The translations under genes and the position numbers were made by a program. The notes under the pieces were generated by a model. It worked only from the letters and a program-made list of their open reading frames with translations. It was not told the origin of the DNA and made no database searches. Shown piece after piece: positions 27,001 to 38,734 of a stretch of 64,000 nucleotides of DNA. Source of the DNA: SZAS-79 sp965279075. GTDB lineage: Bacteria; Pseudomonadota; Gammaproteobacteria; Burkholderiales; SG8-39. Location of the stretch: assembly GCA_965279075.1 (NCBI GenBank), contig CBDIHI010000011.1, forward strand, positions 682,001 to 746,000. Direction: 5' to 3'. Within the stretch, counting starts at the first letter, position 1; each line of letters starts with the position of its first letter.

Positions 27001-27800
27001 AGCGCGCGGAGGAAGAGGAACGGCCAGTCGTGCCAGCGCAGCACCGGCCGATGACGGAACATATCGCAGTTCGCCGATTCGAGCTTGTCGAGGATCGCGA
27101 GGCCGCCCCGGATCGTGATCCGGATCTCCATGCCGAAGCGCCCGGGGAGCGTGCGCCCGAGCGGGGCGCCGGACCCCATCATCGAGCGGGCGCGGTGCAC
27201 CTGGAAAGTGATCAGCTCCCGCCAGGCCGCGTCGCACCGGCCCGCTGCGATCTGCGCCTCGTCGACGCCGAAATGCGCGAGCTCGTCCTGCGGCAGGTAG
27301 ACCCGGTCCTTCGCCCAGTCGATGGGCACGTCCTGCCAGAAGTTGATCAGCTGCAGCGAGGTGCAGATCGCGTCCGAGCGCGCGACGTTGGTCGCGTCCG
27401 CCATGCCGAAGAGGTGCAGCATCAGCCGGCCGACCGGGTTGGCCGAGCGGCTGCAATAGTCCTGCAGCTCCGCGAAGTCCGCATAGCGGGGTTTGACCAC
27501 ATCCTGGGAAAACGCCGACAGCAGGTCGTAGAATGGCTGCAGCGGCAGGGCGTGGTCGCGCACGATTCTTGCAACATCGCCGAACAGGGCGGTTTCCGGG
27601 CCCTTGTTCAAGGCTATGCGGTCGAGCTCGGCCCGGTAAGCTTCGAGGCTCGCCAGTCTTTCGGCCGGCGGCGCGTCGCCTTCGTCGGCGAAGTCGTCGG
27701 CCGTCCGGGCGAAGCGGTAGATGACGCCGACGGGCGCGCGCAGCCGGGACGGCAGGAGCAGCGACGCGACCGGGAAGTTTTCGTAGTGGCCTGCTGACAC
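26997..27800 (-). CDS. hpnC: Hydroxysqualene synthase HpnC
   Basis: The chosen start is the GTG at 27800 (VSAGHYENFPVASLLLP), which matches the usual HpnC N-terminus and gives 267 residues. An in-frame ATG at 27887 would add 29 residues, but their codons (ATA, ATT, TTA, AAA) are unlike the rest and overlap a TATAAT box serving the divergent tRNA. RFARTADDFADEGDA and NFWQDVPIDWAKDRVYLP carry the Asp-rich sites. HpnC converts presqualene diphosphate to hydroxysqualene. First gene of hpnCDE; no squalene-hopene cyclase is in the window. Confidence 0.92.
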   Translation of the reverse strand: MSAGHYENFPVASLLLPSRLRAPVGVIYRFARTADDFADEGDAPPAERLASLEAYRAELDRIALNKGPETALFGDVARIVRDHALPLQPFYDLLSAFSQDVVKPRYADFAELQDYCSRSANPVGRLMLHLFGMADATNVARSDAICTSLQLINFWQDVPIDWAKDRVYLPQDELAHFGVDEAQIAAGRCDAAWRELITFQVHRARSMMGSGAPLGRTLPGRFGMEIRITIRGGLAILDKLESANCDMFRHRPVLRWHDWPFLFLRAL

Positions 27801-27860
27801 GGGCGTGATTTTTAAGGGTTTTTCGCCCGCGTCGCGGGAGGGTGGGCGCCTTGGCTGAGG

Positions 27861-27866
27861 TATAAT
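27861..27866 (+). promoter_or_regulatory. Consensus -10 box (TATAAT), likely promoter of tRNA-Leu and tig
   Basis: A perfect TATAAT lies at 27861-27866, 64 bases before the tRNA-Leu gene, in an otherwise GC-rich stretch. No good -35 hexamer is present at the expected distance. The assignment to tRNA-Leu rests on orientation and proximity. Confidence 0.45.
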
Positions 27867-27929
27867 TATGGTCGCTACCAAAGGCATTTGTCTTGTTGAT
27901 GCGGTCTTGTGGATGCGGCTTGGACACCT

Positions 27930-28014
27930 GCGAGGGTGGCGGAATTGGTAGACGCACTGGATTTAGGTTCCAGCGCCGCAAGGCGTGGGGGTTCGAGTCC
28001 CTTCCTTCGCACCA
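27930..28014 (+). tRNA. tRNA-Leu (anticodon UAG)
   Basis: The 85-base class II tRNA has the acceptor stem GCGAGGG (27930-27936) paired with CCTTCGC before ACCA (28011-28014, CCA encoded). The anticodon stem CTGGA/TCCAG encloses the loop TTTAGGT with anticodon TAG at 27964-27966. A long variable arm follows and GGTTCGAGTCC forms the T arm. It reads CUA and related leucine codons. It ends 42 bases before tig. Confidence 0.97.
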
Positions 28015-28056
28015 GAGAACACTTCGGCGATCACTTCGTAAGTAAGGAACAGCGCA

Positions 28057-29382
28057 ATGGCGGCAAATCTTGCAACACCCGGTCCCACCCCGAGCTCCCT
28101 TGAGCGGAGCCTGTCCATGTCGGTGCCGGTCGACGAGGTCGAGCGCCAGTTCGAGGAGCGGCTGAAGAAGCTCGCGCGCGGCATCAAGATGCCGGGCTTC
28201 CGCCCGGGCAAGGTGCCCCTCAAGCTGGTCGCGCAGCAATATGGCCCGCAGGTGCGTTCCGAGGTCATCGGCGACGCGCTGCAGAAGCGCTTCAGCGACG
28301 CGGTGAAGGAGGGCAACCTCAAGGTCGCGGGCAACCCGCGCATCGAACCCGTGCAGAAAGAGGGCGACGACGCCAAGGCGTTCGAGTTCAACGCCACGTT
28401 CGAGATCTACCCGGAAGTGAAGACCGGCGACCTCGCCGGGGTCACGGTCGAGCGCCCGACGGTCAGTGTGACGGACACCGAGGTCGACAAGACCATCGAG
28501 ATCCTGCGCAAGCAGCGCACGACCTTCGCCGCCGCCGCAGGCCGCGCCGCGCAGAAGGGCGACAAGCTGACCATAGACTTCGAAGGCAAGATCGGAGGCG
28601 AGGTGTTCCCCGGCGGTTCGTCCAAGGGATTCGCGTTCGCGCTCGGCGAGGGCCGCATGCTGCCGGAGTTCGAGGCGGCGGCCGAGGGCCTCGCGGCCGG
28701 GCAGTCGAAGACCTTCGACCTGACCTTCCCCGCCGACTACCACGGCAAGGACGTGGCCGGGAAGACGGCGAGCTTCACGCTGACGGTGAGCCTGGTCGAG
28801 GCCCCGTCTCTGCCGGTGCTCGATGCCGAGTTCGCCAAGGGCCTCGGCGTGGCCGACGGCGACCTCGAAAAGATGCGCGCCGACATCCGCGCCAACGTGG
28901 AGCGCGAAGTCGCCAAGCGCGTGAAGACGCGCACCAAGGCGCAGGCGTTGCAGGCATTGCACGACAGCACCCCGATCGAGCTGCCGAAGGCGCTCATCCA
29001 GATGGAAACCGAGAACATGGTGCAGCAGGCGCGCCAGGACCTCGAGGCGCGCGGCCTCAAGATGGAGCAGCTGCCGTTCGACCCGTCGGCTTTCGAGTCC
29101 GGTGCCAGGCGCCGCGTGGCGCTCGGACTGATCATCGGCGAGCTGGCGAAGAAGGAAGGCCTGCAGCCCAAGCCCGACCAGATCAGGAAGCTGATCGAGG
29201 AGCAGGCGCAGTCCTACGAGAGCCCGGCCGAGGTGGTAAAGTGGTTCTATATGCAGCCGCAGCGCCTGAACGAGATGGAAGGCCTCGCCCTCGAGGACAA
29301 CGTCGTCGCCTGGGTGCTGACCAAAGCCAAGGTGGTCGACAAGGAAGTCCCGTTCGACGAAATGATGGGGAGCGCCTCATGA
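28057..29382 (+). CDS. tig: Trigger factor (ribosome-associated chaperone, PPIase)
   Basis: The 441-residue protein has the three trigger factor domains. The N-terminal ribosome-binding domain includes GFRPGKVPLKLVAQQYG (the signature FRxGKxP loop, about 47-63). The FKBP-type isomerase domain spans about 160-245 (GDKLTIDFEGKIGGEVFPGG, FPADYHGKDVAGKTASFTL). The C-terminal helical arms form the rest. The ribosome site is AAGGA. The stop overlaps the clpP start (ATGA at 29379-29382), the conserved tig-clpP-clpX-lon order. Confidence 0.97.
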   Translation: MAANLATPGPTPSSLERSLSMSVPVDEVERQFEERLKKLARGIKMPGFRPGKVPLKLVAQQYGPQVRSEVIGDALQKRFSDAVKEGNLKVAGNPRIEPVQKEGDDAKAFEFNATFEIYPEVKTGDLAGVTVERPTVSVTDTEVDKTIEILRKQRTTFAAAAGRAAQKGDKLTIDFEGKIGGEVFPGGSSKGFAFALGEGRMLPEFEAAAEGLAAGQSKTFDLTFPADYHGKDVAGKTASFTLTVSLVEAPSLPVLDAEFAKGLGVADGDLEKMRADIRANVEREVAKRVKTRTKAQALQALHDSTPIELPKALIQMETENMVQQARQDLEARGLKMEQLPFDPSAFESGARRRVALGLIIGELAKKEGLQPKPDQIRKLIEEQAQSYESPAEVVKWFYMQPQRLNEMEGLALEDNVVAWVLTKAKVVDKEVPFDEMMGSAS

Positions 29383-30023
29383 TCGACACCACCTGGCAGT
29401 CTTCCAGCCGCACCGAGCCCACCGGTCTCGGCATGGTCCCGATGGTCATCGAGCAGTCGGGCCGCGGCGAGCGGGCCTACGACATCTATTCGCGCCTCCT
29501 CAAGGAGCGCGTCGTCTTTCTCGTCGGTCCCGTGAACGAAGTCACGGCCAACCTGATCGTCGCCCAGTTACTCTTCCTCGAATCCGAGAACCCGGACAAG
29601 GACATCTCGTTCTACATCAACTCGCCCGGCGGGTCGGTGTCGGCGGGCCTGGCGATCTACGACACGATGCAGTTCATCAAGCCGAACGTTTCCACGCTCT
29701 GCGTTGGCCAGGCGGCCAGCATGGGCGCGCTGCTGCTCGCAGCGGGCGAGAACGGCAAGCGCTTCTGCCTGCCGAATTCGCGCGTCATGATCCACCAGCC
29801 GATGGGCGGTTTTTCCGGGCAGGCCTCGGACATCGAGATCCACGCGAAGGAGATCCTGTTCCTGCGCCAGCGCCTGAACGAGATCCTCGCGAAGCACTCC
29901 GGCCAGAACGTTGATACGATTGCGAAGGACACGGATCGCGACAACTTCCTGTCGGCTGAGGATGCAGTGAAGTACGGCCTCGTCGACAAGGTGCTCACGT
30001 CGCGGTCGCAGGACGCAGCCTAG
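29379..30023 (+). CDS. clpP: ATP-dependent Clp protease proteolytic subunit
   Basis: The 214-residue serine protease has the catalytic triad Ser114 (GQAASMGALLL), His139 (RVMIHQPMGG) and Asp188 (DTDRDNF). A short N-terminal propeptide precedes MVPMVIEQ. It forms the tetradecameric chamber fed by ClpX and ClpA. It is translationally coupled to tig and followed after 33 bases by clpX. Confidence 0.97.
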   Translation: MIDTTWQSSSRTEPTGLGMVPMVIEQSGRGERAYDIYSRLLKERVVFLVGPVNEVTANLIVAQLLFLESENPDKDISFYINSPGGSVSAGLAIYDTMQFIKPNVSTLCVGQAASMGALLLAAGENGKRFCLPNSRVMIHQPMGGFSGQASDIEIHAKEILFLRQRLNEILAKHSGQNVDTIAKDTDRDNFLSAEDAVKYGLVDKVLTSRSQDAA

Positions 30024-30056
30024 GTAACCGGTACAGGATAGCGGGAGCTCAAACGC

Positions 30057-31328
<1,272 letters not shown>

Positions 31329-31399
31329 GGGTTGTTTGGCAGCAAAGCGGCCGCATTTACCGTCCGTTAATACGTAAATATCCAGGCCCGAGGACCACA

Positions 31400-33823
<2,424 letters not shown>

Positions 33824-33859
33824 GTCCGCAATTGGTTCCTGGGCAAGGAGGGGAGGGCA

Positions 33860-34132
33860 ATGAATAAAGCCGAGATGATCGAGCAGATCGCGCAGGCAGC
33901 GGAGATTTCCAAGTCCGCCGCCGAACGGGCCATCGATGCGATGGTAGTCGCGATCAAGTCGAACCTGAAGAAGGGGAACATGGTGACCCTGGTCGGGTTC
34001 GGCACGTTCTACGTGGGCAAGCGCGCGGCCCGCTCGGGGCGCAATCCGCGCACCGGGGCGGAGATCAAGATCAAGGCCGCCAAGGTGCCCAAGTTCAGGG
34101 CTGGAAAAGCGCTCAAGGATGCGGTAAACTAA
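33860..34132 (+). CDS. hupB: DNA-binding protein HU-beta
   Basis: The 90-residue HU protein starts MNKAEMIEQIAQAAEISKS and ends with the DNA-contacting arm (GRNPRTGAEIKIKAAKVPKF). A strong AGGAGGGGAGG ribosome site precedes it. HU bends and compacts DNA as a dimer. hupB directly after lon is the common betaproteobacterial order. Confidence 0.97.
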   Translation: MNKAEMIEQIAQAAEISKSAAERAIDAMVVAIKSNLKKGNMVTLVGFGTFYVGKRAARSGRNPRTGAEIKIKAAKVPKFRAGKALKDAVN

Positions 34133-34148
34133 TGGGCTCTCCTGATGG

Positions 34149-34172
34149 CCTGCCCAGGTGCAGATGGGCAGG
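34149..34172 (+). terminator. Possible hairpin downstream of hupB
   Basis: CCTGCCCA (34149-34156) pairs with TGGGCAGG (34165-34172) around an eight-base loop, 17 bases after the hupB stop. There is no T-run, so it may stabilise the mRNA end or assist Rho rather than terminate by itself. Confidence 0.4.
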
Positions 34173-34208
34173 AGGCAGTGCAGGGGGTTCGTGGCGTGGC
34201 GCAGTCGG

Positions 34209-34283
34209 GGGTGCTTAGCTCAGCGGTAGAGCGTCGCCCTTACAAGGCGAATGTCATAGGTTCGACCCCTATAGCACCCACCA
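34209..34283 (+). tRNA. tRNA-Val (anticodon UAC)
   Basis: The 75-base gene has acceptor stem GGGTGCT (34209-34215) paired with AGCACCC before ACCA (34280-34283). The anticodon stem TCGCC/GGCGA encloses CTTACAA with anticodon TAC at 34241-34243. The T arm ATAGGTTCGACCCCTAT is regular. It precedes tRNA-Asp by 22 bases, probably in one transcript. Confidence 0.97.
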
Positions 34284-34305
34284 GGAGCGCAAGCGGTACC
34301 GGTTT

Positions 34306-34382
34306 GGAGTGGTAGTTCAGTTGGTTAGAATGCTGCCCTGTCACGGCAGAGGTCGCGGGTTCGAGTCCCGTCCACTCCGCCA
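34306..34382 (+). tRNA. tRNA-Asp (anticodon GUC), integration target of the island
   Basis: The 77-base gene has acceptor stem GGAGTGG (34306-34312) paired with CCACTCC before GCCA (34379-34382). The anticodon stem CTGCC/GGCAG encloses CTGTCAC with anticodon GTC at 34340-34342. Its last 14 bases are repeated at 47453-47466. The tRNA remains intact after integration because the left end of the island restores the same 3' sequence. Confidence 0.97.
34369..34382 (+). repeat. Left attachment-site direct repeat (end of tRNA-Asp)
   Basis: CGTCCACTCCGCCA, the 3' end of tRNA-Asp including CCA, is identical to 47453-47466. Flanking bases differ on both sides, so 14 bases is the exact repeat. This is the classic product of integrase-mediated insertion into a tRNA 3' end. 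Confidence 0.88.
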
Positions 34383-34427
34383 GAACACTTTCCAAGGACA
34401 TCCAAGCTAGTCCATGGAAATCATAGA

Positions 34428-34462
34428 AAGCCCTGTAGATTCAATGTCTACAGGGCTTTTTT
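34428..34462 (+). terminator. Intrinsic terminator carried by the island, serving the tRNA operon
   Basis: AAGCCCTGTAGA (34428-34439) pairs perfectly with TCTACAGGGCTT (34447-34458) around a seven-base loop and is followed by a six-base T-run (34457-34462). It lies 45 bases after tRNA-Asp, inside the island. It replaces the native terminator, now at 47481-47504 on the other side of the element. Confidence 0.9.
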
Positions 34463-34479
34463 GTTTCCAGAGTCGTGCA

Positions 34480-34507
34480 TTGACACACGCCGCAATCCGG
34501 CTATAAT
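34480..34507 (+). promoter_or_regulatory. Consensus sigma-70 promoter of the integrase gene
   Basis: TTGACA (34480-34485) and TATAAT (34502-34507) are perfect hexamers with a 16-base spacer. Overlapping and following the -10 box are TTTGTGGGT (34507-34515) and TTTTGTGGGT (34518-34527). The latter is part of a near-palindrome centred on GTTAAC (34521-34536) that touches the integrase start. These repeats are good candidates for an operator or for integrase arm sites. Confidence 0.8.
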
Positions 34508-34535
34508 TTGTGGGTCCTTTTGTGGGTTAACTCAC

Positions 34536-35219
34536 ATGGCACGCACCATACATCGCCTCACGCCGTTGGCGATTACGAAGAAGAAGACACCGGGCACCTA
34601 CGCCGATGGTGGTGGCCTTTGGTTGCAGGTCACTGAGACAACATCGAAGAGTTGGAGCTTCAGGTTCATGCTTCGCGGCAAGGCGCGTGAGATGGGTCTC
34701 GGACCACTACACACAATTGACCTTCCAAAAGCTCGCGACAAGGCCAGGGCGTGCAGAGAGTTGCTGCTCGAAGGTATTGATCCAATCGAACATCGAAAGG
34801 CGCAGCGGTCTGAATCAGCGCAGCACGCGGCAAACGCGAAGACGTTCGATGATTGCGCCAAGGCCTACATCGAAGCGCAGCGTCCCGGCTGGAGCAACCC
34901 GAAGCACGCGGACCAATGGGCCAACACGCTAGCGGCCTACGCTAGTCCAGTCTTTGGCAAGACGCCCGTACAGGCAGTCGGTACGGAAGTCATTGTGCAG
35001 GCGCTCAACAAGATCTGGACGACGAAGACGGAGACGGCTACTCGAGTCCGCCAAAGAATCGAGGCGGTACTAGACTGGGCCACAGTCTCCGGCTATCGCA
35101 AGGGGGAGAATCCGGCCAGATGGTCCGGGCACCTCGAGCACAAGCTTACGAAGCCCTCGAAGCTCAAGAACGTCGAGAACCGTCCAGCGCTATCCGGCGT
35201 ACGCTTACGCCAGTGCTGA
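34536..35219 (+). pseudogene. Tyrosine (P4-type) integrase, truncated before the catalytic domain
   Basis: The ATG at 34536 opens a 227-residue frame. Residues about 1-85 match the DUF4102/Arm-DNA-binding domain of P4-like integrases (YADGGGLWLQVTETTSKSWSFRF, MGLGPLHTIDLPKARDKAR, GIDPIEHRK). The SAM-like core-binding domain follows (TFDDCAKAYIEAQRPGWSNPKH through VLDWATVSGYRKGENPARW). The sequence stops after KLKNVENRPAL, just where the catalytic domain with its R-H-R-Y residues should begin, and the last eight residues look unrelated. No remainder is found downstream. The protein could still bind DNA but not recombine it. Confidence 0.85.
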
Positions 35220-35245
35220 CGTCTTTTGGACTGCGAATCAAACTA

Positions 35246-35518
35246 ATGCAAGTCACTGGGTACGAAATCGTCAAGGAATATGTCTTCTGGATGGAGAAGA
35301 TGCCCCATATCCTGAAGGGCCGAATCATGCGCAACATCGAAGACGATTCCGCACCCTATCGCTGGCAGTGCAGCCACAACCACAAACCGCTACTGATGTC
35401 GGGTGTGTATTTCCCTCGATCCGAATACGCGGAGACGGAAGTCGAAGCGTTTACGAACCTCAGAGCGTACGTGATGACTTTTGACCCCTTGGGCGCCTCC
35501 AGAAATCCAGACTACTAG
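35246..35518 (+). CDS. Hypothetical protein, 90 residues, island-encoded
   Basis: I do not recognise this protein. The ATG at 35246 opens a frame with plausible codon use (MQVTGYEIVKEYVFWMEK, ending DPLGASRNPDY). It has no signal peptide or membrane segment and is rich in aromatic residues. The frame is open further upstream into the integrase remnant, and no good ribosome site precedes the ATG, so the true start may differ or this may be a fragment. Its low GC matches the integrase rather than the catabolic genes. Confidence 0.45.
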   Translation: MQVTGYEIVKEYVFWMEKMPHILKGRIMRNIEDDSAPYRWQCSHNHKPLLMSGVYFPRSEYAETEVEAFTNLRAYVMTFDPLGASRNPDY

Positions 35519-35666
35519 GAACTCTTGTCGCGACTTACTTTCTCTTTGGCAGCGTCCCTCGGTCGGTTTCTGGGCCGTGCAATGACGGCAACTTTTTTGC
35601 GATAGCTCTTTGCCATAGCCGCGAAACGATCGTATTGCTCCCATGAAGCAGAAACCGACCGATCGC

Positions 35667-36701
35667 TTAGTGGATGCCTAGTTGTCCTTCCAGCCACGGG
35701 TAGCGGGAGTGCAGCGCAGGCAGCACTTCCCCGGCCATGATCTTGCGCACCTGCGCCACGATCTGATGGGGGAATTCGCCGTACTCCTTCGCGCGCCAGA
35801 TCAGGAACAACTGCCGGTGGAATGGGGTGTCCGGAAACGGCAGGACGCGAATCCTTGGCAGCTGCAAGTGCGCCTGTAGCAGGCACAGGGGCGTCGCCAC
35901 CGCCCAACCTACGCCAGCCGATACCATCGAGATCAATGCATCGGTGGCATCTACTTCCAAGGTGCGCGGCGCACGCACCCCCAGCCGGCGCAGGTGGCGC
36001 TCGGTCTGCGAGCCGATCAGCGAGCGAAGCGAGAACCGCACCAGCGGATACTGGTTCGACAGCTGCTTCAGGTCAGCGCCGGCCCGCGCCGGGAGTTCTT
36101 CCGGGAGTAGTAGCACGAACGGTTCTGACAGAAGCATCTGGCGTTCCAGCCCGTCCACGTCGTCCATCGCATCGCTGGTGGCGATCAGGTCAAGATCGCG
36201 CGCCAGCAGCGCGCGCGACTGATCCTGTGCCAGCCCGGAGCGGAATGTGAGTCGCGTCGCGCTGTCAAGCAGGCTCTTCATGAGGCTGGGTCCGACAGTC
36301 GCGCCAAACGAATCGATCACGCCCATACGCAGCTCAGGCACCTTGTGGGGACCGCTGTGGCGGACCATCGCGACCAGCGCATCGGCATCGTCCAACAAGG
36401 CGCTGGCCTGGCGAAGGAGCAGAGCGCCCGCCGCAGTCCGTGCGAAGGGCCGCTTGGAACGGTCTACTAGAACCATGCCGAATACGTCCTCCAGTCGCCT
36501 GATCGACTGGGAAACGGCGGACTGCGTAAGGCCGAGCCGCGACGCCGCTTTGCTCATGCTGCCGGTTTCGCTCAGCACAACGAATGTCCTCAACAGGCGC
36601 AAGTCGGGCAGCGGATGGGGATACGCGACCTCGATCCGGGGCGCGGGCGGCTTTTTGGCGGGCATCGGGAAGGGTCGGTTGCGCCGGAGTATTAGCGGCA
36701 C
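35667..36701 (-). CDS. LysR-family transcriptional regulator of the island
   Basis: The complete 344-residue LysR protein may start at ATG 36701 or at 36665 (MPAKKPPAP); neither has a strong ribosome site. The helix-turn-helix is LLRTFVVLSETGSMSKAASRLGLTQSAVSQSIRRLED (about 36-72). The effector domain ends in SMVSAGVGWAVATPL and a proline-rich strand. It is divergent from the carboxymuconolactone decarboxylase-like gene, so it probably controls that operon in response to a substrate or intermediate of N-methyl amino acid breakdown (inference). The last 30 residues (HSRYPWLEGQLGIH) are unusual. Confidence 0.9.
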   Translation of the reverse strand: MPLILRRNRPFPMPAKKPPAPRIEVAYPHPLPDLRLLRTFVVLSETGSMSKAASRLGLTQSAVSQSIRRLEDVFGMVLVDRSKRPFARTAAGALLLRQASALLDDADALVAMVRHSGPHKVPELRMGVIDSFGATVGPSLMKSLLDSATRLTFRSGLAQDQSRALLARDLDLIATSDAMDDVDGLERQMLLSEPFVLLLPEELPARAGADLKQLSNQYPLVRFSLRSLIGSQTERHLRRLGVRAPRTLEVDATDALISMVSAGVGWAVATPLCLLQAHLQLPRIRVLPFPDTPFHRQLFLIWRAKEYGEFPHQIVAQVRKIMAGEVLPALHSRYPWLEGQLGIH

Positions 36702-36754
36702 TGATAGTAACGTGAATCACGGTTAACACGACGTCGGCGCGACGGCATTCCCCA

Positions 36755-36784
36755 TTGACACCCTCAAGTTCGCCAAGCTGTAAT
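36755..36784 (+). promoter_or_regulatory. Sigma-70-type promoter of the island catabolic operon
   Basis: TTGACA (36755-36760) and TGTAAT (36779-36784; five of six matches to TATAAT) are separated by 18 bases. Transcription from about 36791 would leave a leader of some 34 bases with the GGGGGGAG ribosome site before ATG 36825. Upstream, 36710-36735 contains short inverted words around CGTGAATCACG that could bind the divergent LysR protein. Confidence 0.6.
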
Positions 36785-36824
36785 GCCCCACGCTTTCAGG
36801 CGTCGATCGACGGGGGGAGCAGAC

Positions 36825-37400
36825 ATGGCGCGAGTCCGGGACGTAGGTCCGAGCGAGGTGCCCGCTCACATTCGTGACGTCTACGAGCGGTACGCGAACG
36901 GCTACGGGCCGTTCCGCAACCAAGTGGGCGTATTTGCGCACGTGCCCTCCTCGGTCAACCACCTGATGGGGCTGCTGCTTGAATTGCGTGCGCAAAAGAG
37001 CGTGCCGTTCCGCTACATCGAACTCGCGGTGGTCACGGTATCGAAACTGAACGTATGCGACTACTGCGTCGCGCACCACAAGCCCTTGCTGATGGTCGAG
37101 GGCGTCACGCCCGAAGGCGCGGACCGCATCCTCGAGTACAAGGACCATCCCGAATTGAGCGAAGTGGACAAGCTGGTAGTGGAGTACTCGATCGCGGTGA
37201 CCAATGCGCCGCAAAAGATCCGCGACAATGTGTTCGAGCGATTGCGCAAGCATTTCACCGAAGCGCAGGTCGTCGAGCTGACGATGCGTATCGCGCTGTG
37301 CGGATTCTTCAATCGTTTCAACGACGCACTGCAGGTGGACGACGAGACGCACGACGCAACCGAAGCCGAAGTCGCGCGCCAGGCGGACACCGCCAGATAA
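36825..37400 (+). CDS. Carboxymuconolactone decarboxylase / AhpD-like family protein
   Basis: The ATG at 36825 follows GGGGGGAG and lies downstream of the predicted promoter; an in-frame ATG at 36783 would sit before the transcript start. The 191 residues include the AhpD-type redox site Glu66 and Cys78-x2-Cys81-x3-His85 (NVCDYCVAHH). This motif points to a peroxidase or thiol-redox role rather than decarboxylation. One possible job is removal of the hydrogen peroxide made by sarcosine oxidase encoded further down the same operon (inference). Confidence 0.9.
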   Translation: MARVRDVGPSEVPAHIRDVYERYANGYGPFRNQVGVFAHVPSSVNHLMGLLLELRAQKSVPFRYIELAVVTVSKLNVCDYCVAHHKPLLMVEGVTPEGADRILEYKDHPELSEVDKLVVEYSIAVTNAPQKIRDNVFERLRKHFTEAQVVELTMRIALCGFFNRFNDALQVDDETHDATEAEVARQADTAR

Positions 37401-37441
37401 CCGGTACCGGGCGTCAAGTCCCGGACCTTCAGGGGAAAACC

Positions 37442-38677
37442 ATGAACAACTCATTCAAATCACGCCGCCGCCTGCTCGGCGGTGTCACCGCCGGAGCCGC
37501 ACTGGGCATGCTGCCCGGCTGGCGCCACGCACTCGCACAAGGATCGGGGCCAATAAAGATTGGCCTGATCGTGCCGCTGACCGGGGCGGCGGGTGCCTAC
37601 GGGCCGGCCATGGCCAAAGCCGGCCGGCTGACTGCCGAGTACATCAACAAAGAGACCGGTGGCATCCTCGGAAACCGTCCGCTTCAGGTCATCATCGAAG
37701 ATTCCGAAAGCAGCGCAACGTCGGGAGTCGCGGTTGCTCGCAAACTGATCGATGTGGAAAACGTCGTCGCTATTACCGGCGTGTGGAACAGCTCCGTCGC
37801 CATGTCTGTCAGGCCGATCACCTTGGAGCGGAACCTCGCGCTGCTGGTGTCGGGGTCGGCAGACCAGATTACCGAGGGCGACAACAAGGGCCTCGTCTGG
37901 CGCTTCCAGGCGCGCGGCCGCGACTGGGGCACGGTGATCGCACGCGCAATGCTCAAGGACGGGGTCAGAAAAGTCTCCATGCTCGGCCTGCAGAATCCGT
38001 TCACCTCGGGCATGGTCGAACCGTTCGCAGCCGAGATCAAGCGCGGCGGTGGCGAGGTGCTCGACCTCGCCTACTACAATCCAAACCAGCCCTCCTACCG
38101 CGCCGAAGTCGAAAAGGTCTTCGAGCGCAAGCCCGATGGCGTGTTCATGCCGGCACTCCTGCCGGACTTCACGGCGATCGCCAAGGAAATCTACCGGTCC
38201 GGCTTCAACAGCAAGGTGTACACCCTCTCGATTGCCGGCGACAGCGAAGGGCGCTTTGTGAAGAACGTAGGGCCCGAAGTCGCCGAGGGAATAAATCACC
38301 TGCAGCCGATTCCTCCGGTCAGTTCGCCCGCGTACAAGCGCTTCCTGAGCCTTATGGGCGAGCCCGAAGGCAAGCTGTTCCTGTTTGCCTGCAATACCTA
38401 CGACCAGATCTCGATGATCGCCATGGCGATGGAGAAGGCGCGCTCAACTGCGTCACCCGAGTTCGTCAAGCAGTTCCCGCCGATCGCGAACGGTCCCGGC
38501 GAGACGGTTTACAACGCAGTCGACGGGCTGAAATTGATCCGCGCAGGCAAACTGGTCAATTTTTCCGGCGCAGGCTCGGACGTGACGTTCAAGCCGAACG
38601 GCGACCTCGCGAGCCGGGATTTCGGGCACTACGTGATCCGCGGTGGGAAGAACCAGTTAGTGAAGGTGACCACCTGA
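37442..38677 (+). CDS. Branched-chain amino acid-type ABC transporter substrate-binding protein
   Basis: The 411-residue periplasmic protein has a twin-arginine-like signal (SRRRLLGGVTAGAALGMLPG) and an Ala-Leu-Ala-Gln cleavage region near 30. The type 1 periplasmic binding fold follows: IKIGLIVPLTGAAGAYG, LQVIIEDSES, VVAITGVWNSSVAMSV. The LivJ-like family binds branched amino acids but also amides, aromatic acids and betaines. Its linkage to sarcosine oxidase suggests an N-methylated or quaternary amino acid ligand (inference). Confidence 0.93.
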   Translation: MNNSFKSRRRLLGGVTAGAALGMLPGWRHALAQGSGPIKIGLIVPLTGAAGAYGPAMAKAGRLTAEYINKETGGILGNRPLQVIIEDSESSATSGVAVARKLIDVENVVAITGVWNSSVAMSVRPITLERNLALLVSGSADQITEGDNKGLVWRFQARGRDWGTVIARAMLKDGVRKVSMLGLQNPFTSGMVEPFAAEIKRGGGEVLDLAYYNPNQPSYRAEVEKVFERKPDGVFMPALLPDFTAIAKEIYRSGFNSKVYTLSIAGDSEGRFVKNVGPEVAEGINHLQPIPPVSSPAYKRFLSLMGEPEGKLFLFACNTYDQISMIAMAMEKARSTASPEFVKQFPPIANGPGETVYNAVDGLKLIRAGKLVNFSGAGSDVTFKPNGDLASRDFGHYVIRGGKNQLVKVTT

Positions 38678-38734
38678 GCCGATGCGCGGGCTTATCCTGC
38701 CCCGCGCAGCTGCGGATCGGGTAGGCACGCCGTC

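Noticed and set aside
27001..28962. Long open minus-strand frame upstream of hpnD running across tRNA-Leu and tig
   Set aside because: It reads antisense to tig and through a tRNA; hpnD clearly starts at the ATG overlapping the hpnC stop.
35515..35616. Minus-strand frame of 33 residues (MAKSYRKKVAVIARP...) in the island
   Set aside because: No ribosome site and no recognised family; it may be a gene remnant, but there is too little support to annotate it.
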